A stretch of 55,629 bases of DNA from AB-137-C09 sp964458185. GTDB lineage: Bacteria; Pseudomonadota; Zetaproteobacteria; Mariprofundales; Mariprofundaceae. The DNA is taken from NCBI GenBank assembly GCA_964458185.1, contig CAYWFG010000015.1, positions 1 to 55,629 of the forward strand. Direction: 5' to 3'. Shown here piece by piece: positions 27,180-36,771 of this stretch. Under the pieces are notes generated by a model, which was not told the origin of the DNA, did not search any database, and worked only from the letters and a program-made list of their open reading frames with translations. The number at the start of each line of letters is the position of its first letter. Within the stretch, counting starts at the first letter, position 1. A program made the position numbers and the translations under genes.

Positions 27180-28433
27180 TTAATAAATTGGAAATTGATC
27201 GGTTAAGGTGCGCACTTCAGCCGCCACAGCAGCATGAATATCGGCATCGTCTGCCGCTTGTAATACGCGAAGAATCATAGCTGCGATCATTTCAGCTTGT
27301 TCGGCTTTCATGCCACGGGCTGTAATAACCGACGTACCAATACGAATACCACTGGTAACAAAGGGTGATTCGGGATCAAAAGGAATAGTGTTCTTGTTGG
27401 TGGTAATCCCTGCTGCCTCTAGGGCTTCTTCGGCTTGCTTACCCGTTAAACCTTGCGGGCGAACATCAACACGGAACATGTGGCATTCAGTACCGCCAGA
27501 GACAATACGCAAACCGCCACGGGTCAGTGTTGCTGCCATCGCCTTAGCATTAACAATGACTTGCGCTTGATCCGCTTGAAACAAAGGCTGCAATGCCTCA
27601 CCAAAAGCCACGGCTTTGGCAGCAATCACATGCATCAAAGGACCACCCTGAATACCAGGGAAGATACGGGAGTTAATCTTTTTCGCCAGTGTTTCATCAT
27701 CAGTTAAGATCATGCCACCCCGAGGGCCACGCAATGTTTTGTGGGTGGTCGTAGTGATAATATGGGCATGCCCCACGGGGGATGGGTAGACACCCGCAGC
27801 AATCAAGCCTGCATAATGCGCCATATCAACCATTAACAAAGCACCGATGCTATCTGCAATGGCACGCATGCGTGCAAAGTCAATTTTTTGTTCATAGGCA
27901 GAAGCACCACCAACGATAATTTTTGGTCGATGAATTTCAGCCATCTTTTGCATGATATCATAATCAATCTGCTCGTCAGATTCACGCACACCGTAGGCGA
28001 CAACTTCGTACAAACGTCCTGAAAAGTTCACTGGTGAACCGTGCGTCAAATGACCACCGTGGGATAAATCCATGCCCATGATCGTATCACCCGGTTGCAA
28101 TACCGCCATATACACTGCCATATTGGCTTGAGAGCCAGAATGTGGTTGAACATTAGCATATTTTACGCCAAAAATTTCACAAGCACGGGCTTGCGCTAGT
28201 TTTTCTACTTCGTCAACATGCTCACAGCCACCGTAATAACGGCGACCGGGGTAGCCTTCGGCGTATTTGTTTGTGAGGACTGATCCTTGTGCTTGCATTA
28301 CTGCGCGTGAAACAATGTTTTCACTGGCGATTAATTCAAGGGTATGCCGTTGGCGACCCAACTCTGCGGCAATGATCGCATTCACCTTCGTATCTTCCAG
28401 ATCGTTTTCAAAAAACTGGCGACGTTCAGACAT
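27180..28433 (-). CDS. glyA: Serine hydroxymethyltransferase
   Basis: PLP enzyme interconverting serine and glycine with 5,10-methylene-THF. 417 residues, as usual. Conserved blocks are LELIASENIVSRAVM, NKYAEGYPGRRYYGGCE, NVQPHSGSQANMAVYMAVL, LSHGGHLTHG, VDMAHYAGLIAAGVYPSPVGHA, the PLP Lys in VTTTTHKTLRGPRGG-type THKTLRGPRGG, and PFVTSGIRIGTSVITARG. The RBS CAGGAG and a convincing promoter lie upstream. It is probably the first gene of glyA-leuB-asd-fimV. Confidence 0.98.
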   Translation of the reverse strand: MSERRQFFENDLEDTKVNAIIAAELGRQRHTLELIASENIVSRAVMQAQGSVLTNKYAEGYPGRRYYGGCEHVDEVEKLAQARACEIFGVKYANVQPHSGSQANMAVYMAVLQPGDTIMGMDLSHGGHLTHGSPVNFSGRLYEVVAYGVRESDEQIDYDIMQKMAEIHRPKIIVGGASAYEQKIDFARMRAIADSIGALLMVDMAHYAGLIAAGVYPSPVGHAHIITTTTHKTLRGPRGGMILTDDETLAKKINSRIFPGIQGGPLMHVIAAKAVAFGEALQPLFQADQAQVIVNAKAMAATLTRGGLRIVSGGTECHMFRVDVRPQGLTGKQAEEALEAAGITTNKNTIPFDPESPFVTSGIRIGTSVITARGMKAEQAEMIAAMILRVLQAADDADIHAAVAAEVRTLTDQFPIY

Positions 28434-28455
28434 GCGCGCTCCTGATATATAATGT

Positions 28456-28484
28456 ACAATAATTTAGTGTGCGGATTATGCCAA
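28456..28484 (-). promoter_or_regulatory. Probable sigma-70 promoter of glyA
   Basis: On the minus strand TTGGCA (28484-28479) and TATTGT (28461-28456) are separated by exactly 17 bases, with the glyA ATG at 28433. Placement within the 85-base gap after gspC supports glyA being separately transcribed. Confidence 0.6.
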
Positions 28485-28518
28485 TGGAAACAAAAAAAAC
28501 CACCTATTGAAATTTCTA

Positions 28519-29370
28519 TTATTGAATATGATAGTTGATGGTTTGAATCTGCCCTGCTCGCTCAACCTCTAATTGTATTTCTGCGGCTTTTTGTAACGAT
28601 TGATACAATTGCATCGCCTGTGCTGCGCTGCTAATAACTTTTTGATTAACTTTTCGAATAATATCGCCATTGCGCAAGCCAATTTGCTGAAATAACGAGT
28701 TAGGTACAATATTATTAATCACAAAACCATCAGCTTTTCCGTTGGCAAAATGAGGAATAACCCGAGCTTGGGACAATAAGCTGGCGAAGTTTCGCGTCTG
28801 CCTATTAATCATTTTTCGGCTGATGTTTCGTTGCACCATGCCTGCTGGCGGCGGCAATGAAAGCTGGGGAGGGGCAAGTTGTTGGGTTGTGATATTTCCA
28901 GAAGGCTTGCGCAATTCAATGCGACGTTTTTCTGCATGATCAAGCACTTCTACGGCATCAGCCCAAACAATCTCTAGGGTTACGCCATCAGCAATAGACT
29001 CATGGAGATGAAACACCTTTTGCTCTGGCTTGCCGCCAATGGCTAAAATGGCAATGGATGATTCTGCTGCAACGACCGTCCCCCATAACTTCAAGGCTAA
29101 AGGCGGTGTTTTAACGGCTGCTATAGGCACTGCCTTTACAGCTATCGTTGCAACTTTTTTAACGACATCAATGGTACCAAACAATGGTGTATCTTTAATC
29201 AGTGAAGTATCAACTTGATGATCATTGCTATCGTTGACCATGGCTGTATCGCTATTGTTTGTGGCAACAAACACAACATCAGGTTGCATGATGATGCCCG
29301 CGAACAACCAAGCAACCATCAAGACCAGCACAAGTTCAATGCCACGAATGCTTTGTATCGCTGTTACCAT
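28519..29370 (-). CDS. gspC: Type II secretion system protein C (GspC-like)
   Basis: Inner-membrane clamp linking the T2SS inner platform to the GspD secretin. 283 residues from ATG 29370: a transmembrane helix (GIELVLVLMVAWLFAGIIM), then the homology region (TPLFGTI, LKLWGTVVAAESSIAILAIGG, FHLHESIADGVTLEIVWADAVEVLDHAEKRRIEL), then a C-terminal PDZ-like domain (ADGFVINNIVPNSLFQQIGLRNGDIIRKVNQKVI). The ATG overlaps the barrel gene stop by 7 bases; the longer frame from 29418 starts within that gene. No gspD or other gsp gene follows, so this gene is separated from the rest of its system. Confidence 0.87.
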   Translation of the reverse strand: MVTAIQSIRGIELVLVLMVAWLFAGIIMQPDVVFVATNNSDTAMVNDSNDHQVDTSLIKDTPLFGTIDVVKKVATIAVKAVPIAAVKTPPLALKLWGTVVAAESSIAILAIGGKPEQKVFHLHESIADGVTLEIVWADAVEVLDHAEKRRIELRKPSGNITTQQLAPPQLSLPPPAGMVQRNISRKMINRQTRNFASLLSQARVIPHFANGKADGFVINNIVPNSLFQQIGLRNGDIIRKVNQKVISSAAQAMQLYQSLQKAAEIQLEVERAGQIQTINYHIQ

Positions 29371-30158
29371 GTTTGTCTTATCCCCAACGAAAAAACACGC
29401 CATTGATTTTTTGGCCACAGTGCTACGGGTTGCACTTGCTTGCCCAATTCACGAAAATGATAGCTTGTGGTCAACCGAGTGCTTGTGCCATTAGTATAGG
29501 TAAACAGTGGATAATCGGCATCAACTGTCCAACGAAGTCCTTGTTTACGATCAAATACTGTACCAGCAATGGCAGTATTTGTCGTGCGTACCGTTAGCGG
29601 CATGCCAAGACTTGCCCGTAGGCGAAAACGTCCATCTTCTGAACGTCCAATCGCAGCAAACCCAAACCAAGAGGCTTGAATGATCTCCCTAGCGATGCTT
29701 CCTGCTCCAGCGGGGAGACCATTAACAAAAAAAGATTGGCGTTTTTGCACATCTTGCTGCCAAGCAAGCCAGCCACCAAACGAAAATGAGGATGGAAAAG
29801 TGTCCCAATGGTACAAAATATCGGTACGAATTTCTTGATGTTGAATAGAAAGGGTGTTTTGTTGGGTGTTGCTAGCGGTAGCCCACTGCTCATTGTCTGC
29901 ACCAAGGGTGGTTAATGCCTCCCCTGTTAAGACCCATTGCCAATGTTTAAAAAACGATTGTTGCAAGCGAAGCTGAAACAACGCTGCGCTACCGCTTGCT
30001 GATGAGGTCAGTGGTGTGCTGCCGCCATACCCTACCGTTTTTGGCATTATCTCTTTGTAGCTCCATGCTGCTGGGGCGAGTGTTGTTTCTACTTCTATGG
30101 CGTAACTTGCAGGTGGAAATATCATGATTGTCAGCAATAGCATTGTATATTTCATCAT
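29364..30158 (-). CDS. Putative outer-membrane beta-barrel protein of unknown function
   Basis: 264 residues from ATG 30158. A signal peptide (MMKYTMLLLTIMIFPPASYA) precedes many amphipathic strands (ALFQLRLQQSF, WQWVLTGEAL, EIRTDILYHWD, SFSFGGWLAWQQD, FGFAAIGRS, FRLRASLGMPLTV, LRWTVDADYPLF, STRLTTSYHFREL), ending in an aromatic-terminal strand SLGIRQTW. The pattern supports an outer-membrane barrel; no family is recognised. It is sandwiched between tsaE and gspC with overlap onto gspC, so a link to secretion or envelope is plausible but unproven. Confidence 0.65.
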   Translation of the reverse strand: MMKYTMLLLTIMIFPPASYAIEVETTLAPAAWSYKEIMPKTVGYGGSTPLTSSASGSAALFQLRLQQSFFKHWQWVLTGEALTTLGADNEQWATASNTQQNTLSIQHQEIRTDILYHWDTFPSSFSFGGWLAWQQDVQKRQSFFVNGLPAGAGSIAREIIQASWFGFAAIGRSEDGRFRLRASLGMPLTVRTTNTAIAGTVFDRKQGLRWTVDADYPLFTYTNGTSTRLTTSYHFRELGKQVQPVALWPKNQWRVFSLGIRQTW

Positions 30159-30177
30159 GTGCGTATGGTAGCTTTTA

Positions 30178-30606
30178 TTATGCAATAGTGAACCAACGCG
30201 CTGATAGGGTGTGATCATCTTGCCTTAATTGAATATGCGTGGTGGTTTGAGGCAACAGCAAGGCAGCGCGTTTGGGCCATTCGACAATGCTTAACCATGG
30301 TGCTTTAAAATAATCGTCAACGCCCAGCATGATAACCTCATCAGCATCGTTTAAACGATACCAATCCATGTGTGCAATGCGTAGACCATTGTTGGCATTG
30401 TATTCTGCAATCAATGAAAAGCTTGGACTAGGGAGGGCATGATCACGCACCCCTAAAGCACGCATTAAAGCTCGTGAAAAAAAGCTTTTTCCTGCACCCA
30501 AGTCGCCTGATAATGCAACGCAATCACCTGCCTGAAGTGTCTTCGCCAGTATGTTAGCTTGCTGCATTGTTGCCGCTTCGTCGGGTAAAAAAATTGATTG
30601 TGTCAT
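30178..30606 (-). CDS. tsaE: tRNA threonylcarbamoyladenosine biosynthesis ATPase TsaE
   Basis: P-loop ATPase of the TsaBDE complex that makes t6A37 on ANN-decoding tRNAs. 142 residues, usual length. Walker A GDLGAGKSFFSRALMRALG, the SPSFSLIAEY segment, and HMDWYRLNDADEV with the conserved Asp-x-Tyr-Arg, followed by a SIVEWPKRA motif. The start overlaps the mscS stop by 4 bases. tsaB and tsaD are not in the window. Confidence 0.95.
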   Translation of the reverse strand: MTQSIFLPDEAATMQQANILAKTLQAGDCVALSGDLGAGKSFFSRALMRALGVRDHALPSPSFSLIAEYNANNGLRIAHMDWYRLNDADEVIMLGVDDYFKAPWLSIVEWPKRAALLLPQTTTHIQLRQDDHTLSARWFTIA

Positions 30607-31469
30607 GCGGTATGACTGGGCATGGATTTAATATGAATATCTTGCTGTGGAAAGGGCGATTCAAAACCTTGATCTTGCAATACTTGGTGAACAGCGCGTA
30701 AAAAATCACTTTTGGTTTCAACGGGGTTGGTGGTTGCAATACGGTCAACCCAGACAATTAATTCAAAATCTAATGAGTATTCAGCAAGTTTAATGAGCCA
30801 CACTTGCGGTATAAATGGTTGTTGATCAACGATAACATGGGGGAGTTTTGTCACTGCGTTTAATACAGCCGCCGATAAAGATGCTACATCACTGTTGCAG
30901 GCAACAGAAAAAGGAATATGCATCCGTTTAATATCATCGCTTAATGTCCAATTGATTACACGCTGCGAAATAAATGCACTGTTAGGAACAATAATTTCTA
31001 CATTGTCATTGTTTTTGATAATCGTTGAGCGCATCCGTATTTCTTCGATATGACCATGTTGCCCACCATCAATCTCAACATAATCACCCACGCGAATAGA
31101 ATGATCAAACAGTAATAATAAACCAGACATAAAATTATTGGCTATAGATTGCAGACCAAGACCGACCCCTACCGATAATGCACCTGCAATAATAGCAATA
31201 TTACTTAAATCAAACCCAATCACCGATAAGGAGATAATCATACTGGTGATCACGACACCATAAAAAACTATCGTCGATATCGCAAAAGCAGTACCACGGG
31301 GAAGGTGAAAACGCAGGTGGATAACCCTGTTTAACAATTGCCGACTGTGCTTACCCAGCCAAAAACCAAGAATAGATATGGTTGCTGCCAAAATAAGCGT
31401 GGCAGGGGTGACAACAATGCCATTAAGGTGAAAAAGATCAGTATACAACATGTTCCAAGCACTATTCAT
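30603..31469 (-). CDS. mscS: Small-conductance mechanosensitive channel (MscS family)
   Basis: 288 residues. Three or more transmembrane helices occupy residues 14-130. The pore helix TM3 region IIAGALSVGVGLGLQSIANNFMSGLLLLF carries the Gly/Ala pattern of MscS. The beta domain follows with IRVGDYVEIDG, GHIEEIRMRSTIIKNNDNVEIIVPNS, and a cytoplasmic cage ending in VHQVLQDQGFESPFPQQDIHI. It should open on membrane tension to release solutes. It overlaps both pgsA (8 bases) and tsaE (4 bases). It is a short version lacking extra N-terminal domains. Confidence 0.94.
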   Translation of the reverse strand: MNSAWNMLYTDLFHLNGIVVTPATLILAATISILGFWLGKHSRQLLNRVIHLRFHLPRGTAFAISTIVFYGVVITSMIISLSVIGFDLSNIAIIAGALSVGVGLGLQSIANNFMSGLLLLFDHSIRVGDYVEIDGGQHGHIEEIRMRSTIIKNNDNVEIIVPNSAFISQRVINWTLSDDIKRMHIPFSVACNSDVASLSAAVLNAVTKLPHVIVDQQPFIPQVWLIKLAEYSLDFELIVWVDRIATTNPVETKSDFLRAVHQVLQDQGFESPFPQQDIHIKSMPSHTA

Positions 31470-32010
31470 ATTTAAGCTTTGGCCATGCTGCCTGTAAGTA
31501 TTTGTAGCCCGACCACAAGGTAAGCCCTGCTGCCAACCACAATAAAACTACGCCAAGGCTATGCATGGGGATAGAGAATATATATTCATGCAATAACAAC
31601 GCTTCAATGGCGACCATTTGCACGGCAGTTTTCCACTTTCCCCATTGCGAGACGTGAACCACCTCTGATTGTTCTGCGAGCCATTCACGCAAAGCCCCAA
31701 TAAGAATTTCACGCCCAATAATAATGCCAGCCAAAATACCTGAAACAAACCCAGCTTCAACCAACAATACCAACGATATAGCCACCAACAACTTATCGGC
31801 AACAGGGTCAAGAAAACGACCAAAAGCCGTCACTTCAGCGCGTTTTCGTGCCAAGTAACCATCTAGCCAATCAGTTAAAGCCGCAACGCCAAAAATGAAT
31901 GCCGAGATATAATAACACCATGGCGCAGGCAACAGGTAAAAAGCACACAGCAACAAGGGGATCATTACAATGCGTCCAACGGTTAATTGATTTGATACTG
32001 TCCAACGCAT
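31462..32010 (-). CDS. pgsA: CDP-diacylglycerol-glycerol-3-phosphate 3-phosphatidyltransferase
   Basis: Makes phosphatidylglycerol phosphate in the inner membrane. 182 residues with a complete CDP-alcohol phosphotransferase motif, DWLDGYLARKRAEVTAFGRFLDPVADK (Asp-Gly, Ala-Arg, Gly, Asp, Asp). About four to five hydrophobic segments are present. The N-terminal NQLTVGRIVMIPLLL is typical of PgsA. It is the first gene of a tight run with mscS, tsaE, the barrel gene and gspC. The 195-base region upstream holds divergent promoters and small inverted repeats (for example AATAAC/GTTATT at 32122-32138). Confidence 0.94.
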   Translation of the reverse strand: MRWTVSNQLTVGRIVMIPLLLCAFYLLPAPWCYYISAFIFGVAALTDWLDGYLARKRAEVTAFGRFLDPVADKLLVAISLVLLVEAGFVSGILAGIIIGREILIGALREWLAEQSEVVHVSQWGKWKTAVQMVAIEALLLHEYIFSIPMHSLGVVLLWLAAGLTLWSGYKYLQAAWPKLKYE

Positions 32011-32205
32011 GGTTACGTAAAAAGCCCCATTCTCTTTGCTTGCATTCCATCCCCCGTTTCAGCATACGCCTGTTATGCTGGTTGTTGCTAGAAAAAAATC
32101 CCAACTATGCATTTAAAAAGGAATAACAACCAGTTATTCAGCCATAATTCATTCAACGCTAGAGAATAGCATCATCTTTTTCAGGTAAAAACAAGGAGAT
32201 AATGC

Positions 32206-32829
32206 ATGTTATTTGATATTATAGATGCCAACAATAGCCGAAGAAAACAAGCTGAAACAATGATTCATGCCCGTTTTCAAGAAATCTATGGTGCAGATGT
32301 TCACCAATTTATGCCAAAATTTCTTCATTTAAGCAGTCGTGACCATCATGATATTGCCATGTTGGGTTTTCGCCCCGCCTGTGAAGAGCCGTTGTTTCTC
32401 GAACGTTATTTAAACTGCCCGATTGAAACAGCAATTGCCAGCCATATTGGTGAGTCTGTACCACGTAATACTATTGTAGAAGTTGGCAATTTAGCAGACT
32501 TCCAACCAGGGGGCGCACGCGCTGCTATTGTTGCAGCCTCTGCTTTTTTGTATGGTGTTGGCTACCATTGGGTGGTGTTTACAGGCGTAGCTGTACTGTA
32601 CAATGCTTTCTATCGCCTTGGTCTTGAACCAGTGGTGATTGCTGAGGCCTCGCAGGCGTGCCTTAGCAGCAAAGAACAAGATGAATGGGGCAATTACTAC
32701 GAGGCTTCGCCCAAGGTAATGTTTGGCAATATTCATCAAGGTCAAGAAGCCTTGGAATACAATAAAAATATATTGTACCCCCTGTGGAAAAAAGCTGTGG
32801 CGCAAGGGCGTATGAAGAGAAAAAACTAA
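32206..32829 (+). CDS. Thermostable hemolysin family protein
   Basis: 207 residues resembling the T_hemolysin (thermostable hemolysin delta-VPH) family. There is a central block with LGFRPACEEPLFLERYLNCPIE, IVEVGNLADFQPGGARAAIVAASAFLYG and a following VVFTGVAVLYNAFYRLGLEP, a layout close to an acyltransferase/GNAT-like fold. No signal peptide is present, so the name should not be read as evidence of toxin activity. RBS AAGGAG lies 5 bases before the ATG. It converges on metH with a 9-base gap. It stands alone, without the AMP-ligase neighbour it can have in other genomes; oleC/oleD lie 8 kb away. Confidence 0.75.
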   Translation: MLFDIIDANNSRRKQAETMIHARFQEIYGADVHQFMPKFLHLSSRDHHDIAMLGFRPACEEPLFLERYLNCPIETAIASHIGESVPRNTIVEVGNLADFQPGGARAAIVAASAFLYGVGYHWVVFTGVAVLYNAFYRLGLEPVVIAEASQACLSSKEQDEWGNYYEASPKVMFGNIHQGQEALEYNKNILYPLWKKAVAQGRMKRKN

Positions 32830-32838
32830 CAATTTCAT

Positions 32839-35800
32839 TCAATCTATATTGGGTGCAAGCCACCGTTCTGCATCGGCTATGCTCATTCCTTTTCTGTTGG
32901 CATAATCACATACTTGTTCGGCGTTAATTTTTCCCACAGTAAAATAACGTGCTTCAGGATTGGCAAAATACAACCCTGATACGGCTGCGGCAGGCATCAT
33001 GGCAAACGATTCGGTCAGTGTCATGCCAATACAATTTTCAACATCCAACAACTGCCAGAGTGTTCCCTTTTCACTGTGTTCAGGGCAAGCAGGGTAGCCT
33101 GCGGCAGGGCGAATCCCTTGGTATTTTTCACGCATGATTTCTTCTGCTGTGAATGATTCATTAGGCGCGTAGCCCCAGTGTTCACGGCGTACTTGTTGAT
33201 GAAGCATTTCGGCTAATGCTTCTGCCAAACGATCGGCAATGACTTTAATCATAATGGCAGCATAATCATCGTGATCTGCAGCTAGTTTTTTAGCGCGTTC
33301 TTCAGCACCAAAAATAGCCACCGCAAAGCCACCTACATAATCATTCTTTGAGGCAATAAAATCACTTAAACATAAATTGGCGCGAGAGTCTTTTTTATCT
33401 AGCTGCTGGCGCAAAAAATGAAACCGTGCTTGTTCTGTTGTACCTGCTTCATCATAAACAATCACGCTATCATCATCGGTCGATACCGCAGGAAATAAAC
33501 CAAAGATAGCTTTTGCGGTAAACCAGCCTTCATCAATAATTTTATTTAACCATTCTTGGGCTTCATCAAATACTTTTTGTGCTTCTTTGCCTTTGTGAGG
33601 ATCATTAAGAATACGTGGGTATGCGCCATTGAGTTCCCATGCAGAAAAGAACGGTGTCCAATCAATGTAGGCGCGAAGATCAGCAATAGAAACATCATGG
33701 CGCGCTTGAACCCCTAATTGGGCAGGTGGTGAGGCTTGTTTGTCAGGGGTTAATGGTGTTTTATTGGCGCGTGCAGCAGCCAACGACAACCAATCCTTTT
33801 GCTTTGCTCGCCCTAAATAACGCTCACGAATACGGGTGTATTCTGCTTGTGTTTGTTGCACAAAGGTTTCACGATTGAGCTTGGAAATTAAATTTTGAGC
33901 CACACCAACGGCACGAGAAGCATCTTTTACCCAAATCACAGGATGATTATATTCAGGTACAATTTTCACCGCAGTATGCGCCTTAGAGGTCGTTGCTCCG
34001 CCCAGCATAATGGGGGTGGTACGCCCTAAACGGGTCATTTCTTTGGCTATGTGTACCATTTCATCCAAACTTGGGGTAATCAAGCCCGACAAACCAATGA
34101 TATCAACTTGATGTTTTTCGGCCTCTTCTAAAATGCGATTGGCAGCAACCATTACACCCAAGTCAATCACCTCAAAGTTATTGCATTGCAGTACCACACC
34201 AACGATATTTTTGCCAATGTCATGAACATCACCTTTTACCGTTGCCATCAATATTTTACCATTGCTGCTGGATTCCTTCCCTTCTTTTTCAGCATCAATA
34301 AAGGGCAGTAAATACGCAACCGATTTTTTCATCACGCGGGCAGATTTAACTACTTGAGGTAAAAACATTTTACCCTCGCCAAACAAATCACCGACCACAT
34401 TCATGCCATCCATCAATGGCCCTTCAATCACTTCAATGGGAGAAGAAAACAACAAGCGTGCCTCTTCGGTATCGGCATCAACATGAGCATCAATACCTTT
34501 GACCAAAGCGTGTTGCAAACGTTTGGAAACAGGTAAACTGCGCCATTCTTGATCGGCCTTTTTAGCTTGCACGCCGTCACCACGAAAGTCTTCGGCAATA
34601 TCCAACAAACGGTCGGTGGCTTCAGGGTTGCGGTTTTGCACCACATCTTCGACTCGCTCACGCAATAAAGGTGAAAGATCATCATAAATTGCTAATTGCC
34701 CTGCATTGACGATGCCCATAGTCATACCGTTTTTAATCGCATGGTAAAGAAAGACCGCATGAATCGCTTCACGCACAGGGTTATTACCACGAAAAGAAAA
34801 CGATACATTGGACACGCCACCTGAAATCATGGCATGGGGTAGGTTTGCTTTAATCCACTTGGTTGCCTCAATAAAGTCCATAGCATAGTTATTATGCTCT
34901 TCAATGCCTGTGGCAATGGCAAAAACATTGGGGTCAAAAATAATATCTTCGGGGGGGAAGCCGACCACTTCAGTCAATACTTTATAAGAACGCGCACAAA
35001 TATCACATTTACGGGCGAAGGTGTCGGCTTGCCCGTCTTCATCAAACGCCATGACAATCACAGCAGCACCATATTGACGGCATAAACGAGCATGGTGAAT
35101 AAAAATACCTTCACCTTCTTTCAGCGAAATAGAATTCACCACGCCTTTGCCTTGAATACATTTAAGTCCTGCTTCAATAATCTCCCACTTAGAAGAATCA
35201 ATCATCACAGGGACGCGAGAAATATCAGGCTCGCTGGCGATCAGGTTAAGAAATTTTACCATGGCTTGCTTGCCATCAAGCATGGCTTCATCCATATTGA
35301 CGTCAACAATTTGCGCGCCATTTTCGACTTGCTCACGGCAGACATCCAACGCCGTATTATAATCCCCTGCCATGATCAAACGCTTAAACATCGCCGATCC
35401 TGTTACATTGGCTCGCTCACCGATGTTCACAAACAATGATGTATCATTGATATGCAAGGGCTCAAGCCCCGACAAACGGCAGCACACGGGCAGGTCAGGG
35501 GCAACACGGGGAGCAACACCACGCACAGCATCTGCCATGGCACGAATATGGTCAGGGCTTGTGCCGCAACATCCACCAATAATGTTTAAAAAGCCTGATG
35601 TTGCCCATTCACGAATTTCCACAGCCATTTCTTCGGGCGTTTCATCGTAACCGCCAAAAGCATTGGGCAAGCCTGCATTGGGGTGAGCATTGATGGCACA
35701 AGAAATGGTGGCTGATAATTCAGCAACATATTGGCGAAGCTCGCCCGCCCCCAAAGCACAGTTCAAACCAACAGATACAGGGTTCGCATGCGCCAAGGCA

Positions 35801-36501
35801 TTGTAAAACGCCGTCGCTGTTTGCCCCGACAATGTGCGCCCTGAAGCATCGGTAATGGTACCAGAAATCATGACGGGCCATGCACAGTCTCGTTCTTTAA
35901 ATACTTCTTGCACAGCAAATACCGCAGCTTTGGCATTTAACGTGTCAAACACCGTTTCAATCAAAATAATATCCGCACCACCATCAAGCAAGCCACGGGT
36001 AGCGTCACTGTAGGTATCCACAAGGGTATCAAAGTCAATATTACGAAAACCGGGGTCATTGACATCAGGCGATAACGAACAGGTGCGACTGGTAGGCCCT
36101 AACACCCCTGCTACAAAACGAGGGTGATCGCTGGTGGCTATTGCATCGCAAGCGGTGCGCGCCAATGTTGCCCCTGTTTTATTGAGTTCATAGACCAATG
36201 CCTCCATGCCATAATCCGCCATGGAGGCATTGTTGGCATTGAAGGTGTTGGTTTCGACAATATCCGCGCCAGCTTGTAAGTATTGGCTATGAATATCACC
36301 AATAATATGCGGCTGGGTGAGCGATAATAAATCGTTATTCCCTTTCACTTCAGAAGGCCAATTGGCAAAACGCTCACCACGGTAATCCGCTTCTTCTAAA
36401 CCATGCGCCTGAATCATGGTTCCCATGGCACCATCCAGCAGCAAGATGCGTTGCCGCATCTGCGTAAGTAAACGATCAAAATGTGTGCTGCGATGATTCA
36501 T
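32839..36501 (-). CDS. metH: Cobalamin-dependent methionine synthase
   Basis: Transfers methyl from 5-methyl-THF to homocysteine via cobalamin. 1220 residues, full length. Modules in order: homocysteine-binding barrel (1-330, opening LLDGAMGTMIQ, zinc ligands in GLNCALGA and GGCCGTSP); pterin-binding barrel (about 355-630, with NIGERANVTGS); B12 cap and Rossmann domain with DVHDIGKNIVG (axial His, about 750); and the activation domain that binds S-adenosylmethionine (RGIRPAAGYPACPEH-type motif). ATG 36501 has GAGG at good spacing; the TTG at 36513 overlaps that RBS. A weak minus-strand promoter may lie about 60 bases upstream. No cobalamin riboswitch was found. Confidence 0.97.
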   Translation of the reverse strand: MNHRSTHFDRLLTQMRQRILLLDGAMGTMIQAHGLEEADYRGERFANWPSEVKGNNDLLSLTQPHIIGDIHSQYLQAGADIVETNTFNANNASMADYGMEALVYELNKTGATLARTACDAIATSDHPRFVAGVLGPTSRTCSLSPDVNDPGFRNIDFDTLVDTYSDATRGLLDGGADIILIETVFDTLNAKAAVFAVQEVFKERDCAWPVMISGTITDASGRTLSGQTATAFYNALAHANPVSVGLNCALGAGELRQYVAELSATISCAINAHPNAGLPNAFGGYDETPEEMAVEIREWATSGFLNIIGGCCGTSPDHIRAMADAVRGVAPRVAPDLPVCCRLSGLEPLHINDTSLFVNIGERANVTGSAMFKRLIMAGDYNTALDVCREQVENGAQIVDVNMDEAMLDGKQAMVKFLNLIASEPDISRVPVMIDSSKWEIIEAGLKCIQGKGVVNSISLKEGEGIFIHHARLCRQYGAAVIVMAFDEDGQADTFARKCDICARSYKVLTEVVGFPPEDIIFDPNVFAIATGIEEHNNYAMDFIEATKWIKANLPHAMISGGVSNVSFSFRGNNPVREAIHAVFLYHAIKNGMTMGIVNAGQLAIYDDLSPLLRERVEDVVQNRNPEATDRLLDIAEDFRGDGVQAKKADQEWRSLPVSKRLQHALVKGIDAHVDADTEEARLLFSSPIEVIEGPLMDGMNVVGDLFGEGKMFLPQVVKSARVMKKSVAYLLPFIDAEKEGKESSSNGKILMATVKGDVHDIGKNIVGVVLQCNNFEVIDLGVMVAANRILEEAEKHQVDIIGLSGLITPSLDEMVHIAKEMTRLGRTTPIMLGGATTSKAHTAVKIVPEYNHPVIWVKDASRAVGVAQNLISKLNRETFVQQTQAEYTRIRERYLGRAKQKDWLSLAAARANKTPLTPDKQASPPAQLGVQARHDVSIADLRAYIDWTPFFSAWELNGAYPRILNDPHKGKEAQKVFDEAQEWLNKIIDEGWFTAKAIFGLFPAVSTDDDSVIVYDEAGTTEQARFHFLRQQLDKKDSRANLCLSDFIASKNDYVGGFAVAIFGAEERAKKLAADHDDYAAIMIKVIADRLAEALAEMLHQQVRREHWGYAPNESFTAEEIMREKYQGIRPAAGYPACPEHSEKGTLWQLLDVENCIGMTLTESFAMMPAAAVSGLYFANPEARYFTVGKINAEQVCDYANRKGMSIADAERWLAPNID

Positions 36502-36662
36502 GGGCGACCTCAATAATAAAAGGTGCGGATGCTACATGACTGTGGTGTGTTTAAACAATAGGGAACCCCATGACAGGTTTTTGATGTTACGCTTAACAAC
36601 AGTGGCTTATTCATGTTCACAGTTGTTGACGAAGTGTACCACTTTATCAACAATAGCGCGCT

Positions 36663-36746
36663 ATGTTTTTCACGAACTTTCATTTTCCATCATTTACACT
36701 GGCGTTGCTACTCTGGTGCGTGGGTTCGTGCGTTTCTTTGGGATGA
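36663..36746 (+). CDS. leuL: Putative leucine leader peptide (27 aa)
   Basis: Short ORF starting MFFTNFHF and containing the Leu-rich run L-A-L-L-L-W (codons ctg gcg ttg cta ctc tgg at 36699-36716). It lies upstream of leuA and ahead of an intrinsic terminator within the same leader. The arrangement is that expected for ribosome-mediated attenuation by leucyl-tRNA. No good Shine-Dalgarno is seen before the ATG, so the exact start is uncertain. A different frame through the region (ending 36754) is longer but shows no Leu cluster. Confidence 0.45.
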   Translation: MFFTNFHFPSFTLALLLWCVGSCVSLG

Positions 36747-36771
36747 TGCTTTAACACATCCATTAACCACG

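Noticed and set aside
36514..36622. GCCACTG motif on the minus strand upstream of metH, suggestive of a cobalamin riboswitch
   Set aside because: Only about 100 bases separate it from the ATG and no B12 box (AGCCAGG-like) or remaining conserved core elements are present.
36500..36754. 84-residue plus-strand ORF before leuA
   Set aside because: It runs from inside the metH start across the leader, has no RBS and no Leu cluster; the short frame at 36663 fits an attenuator better.
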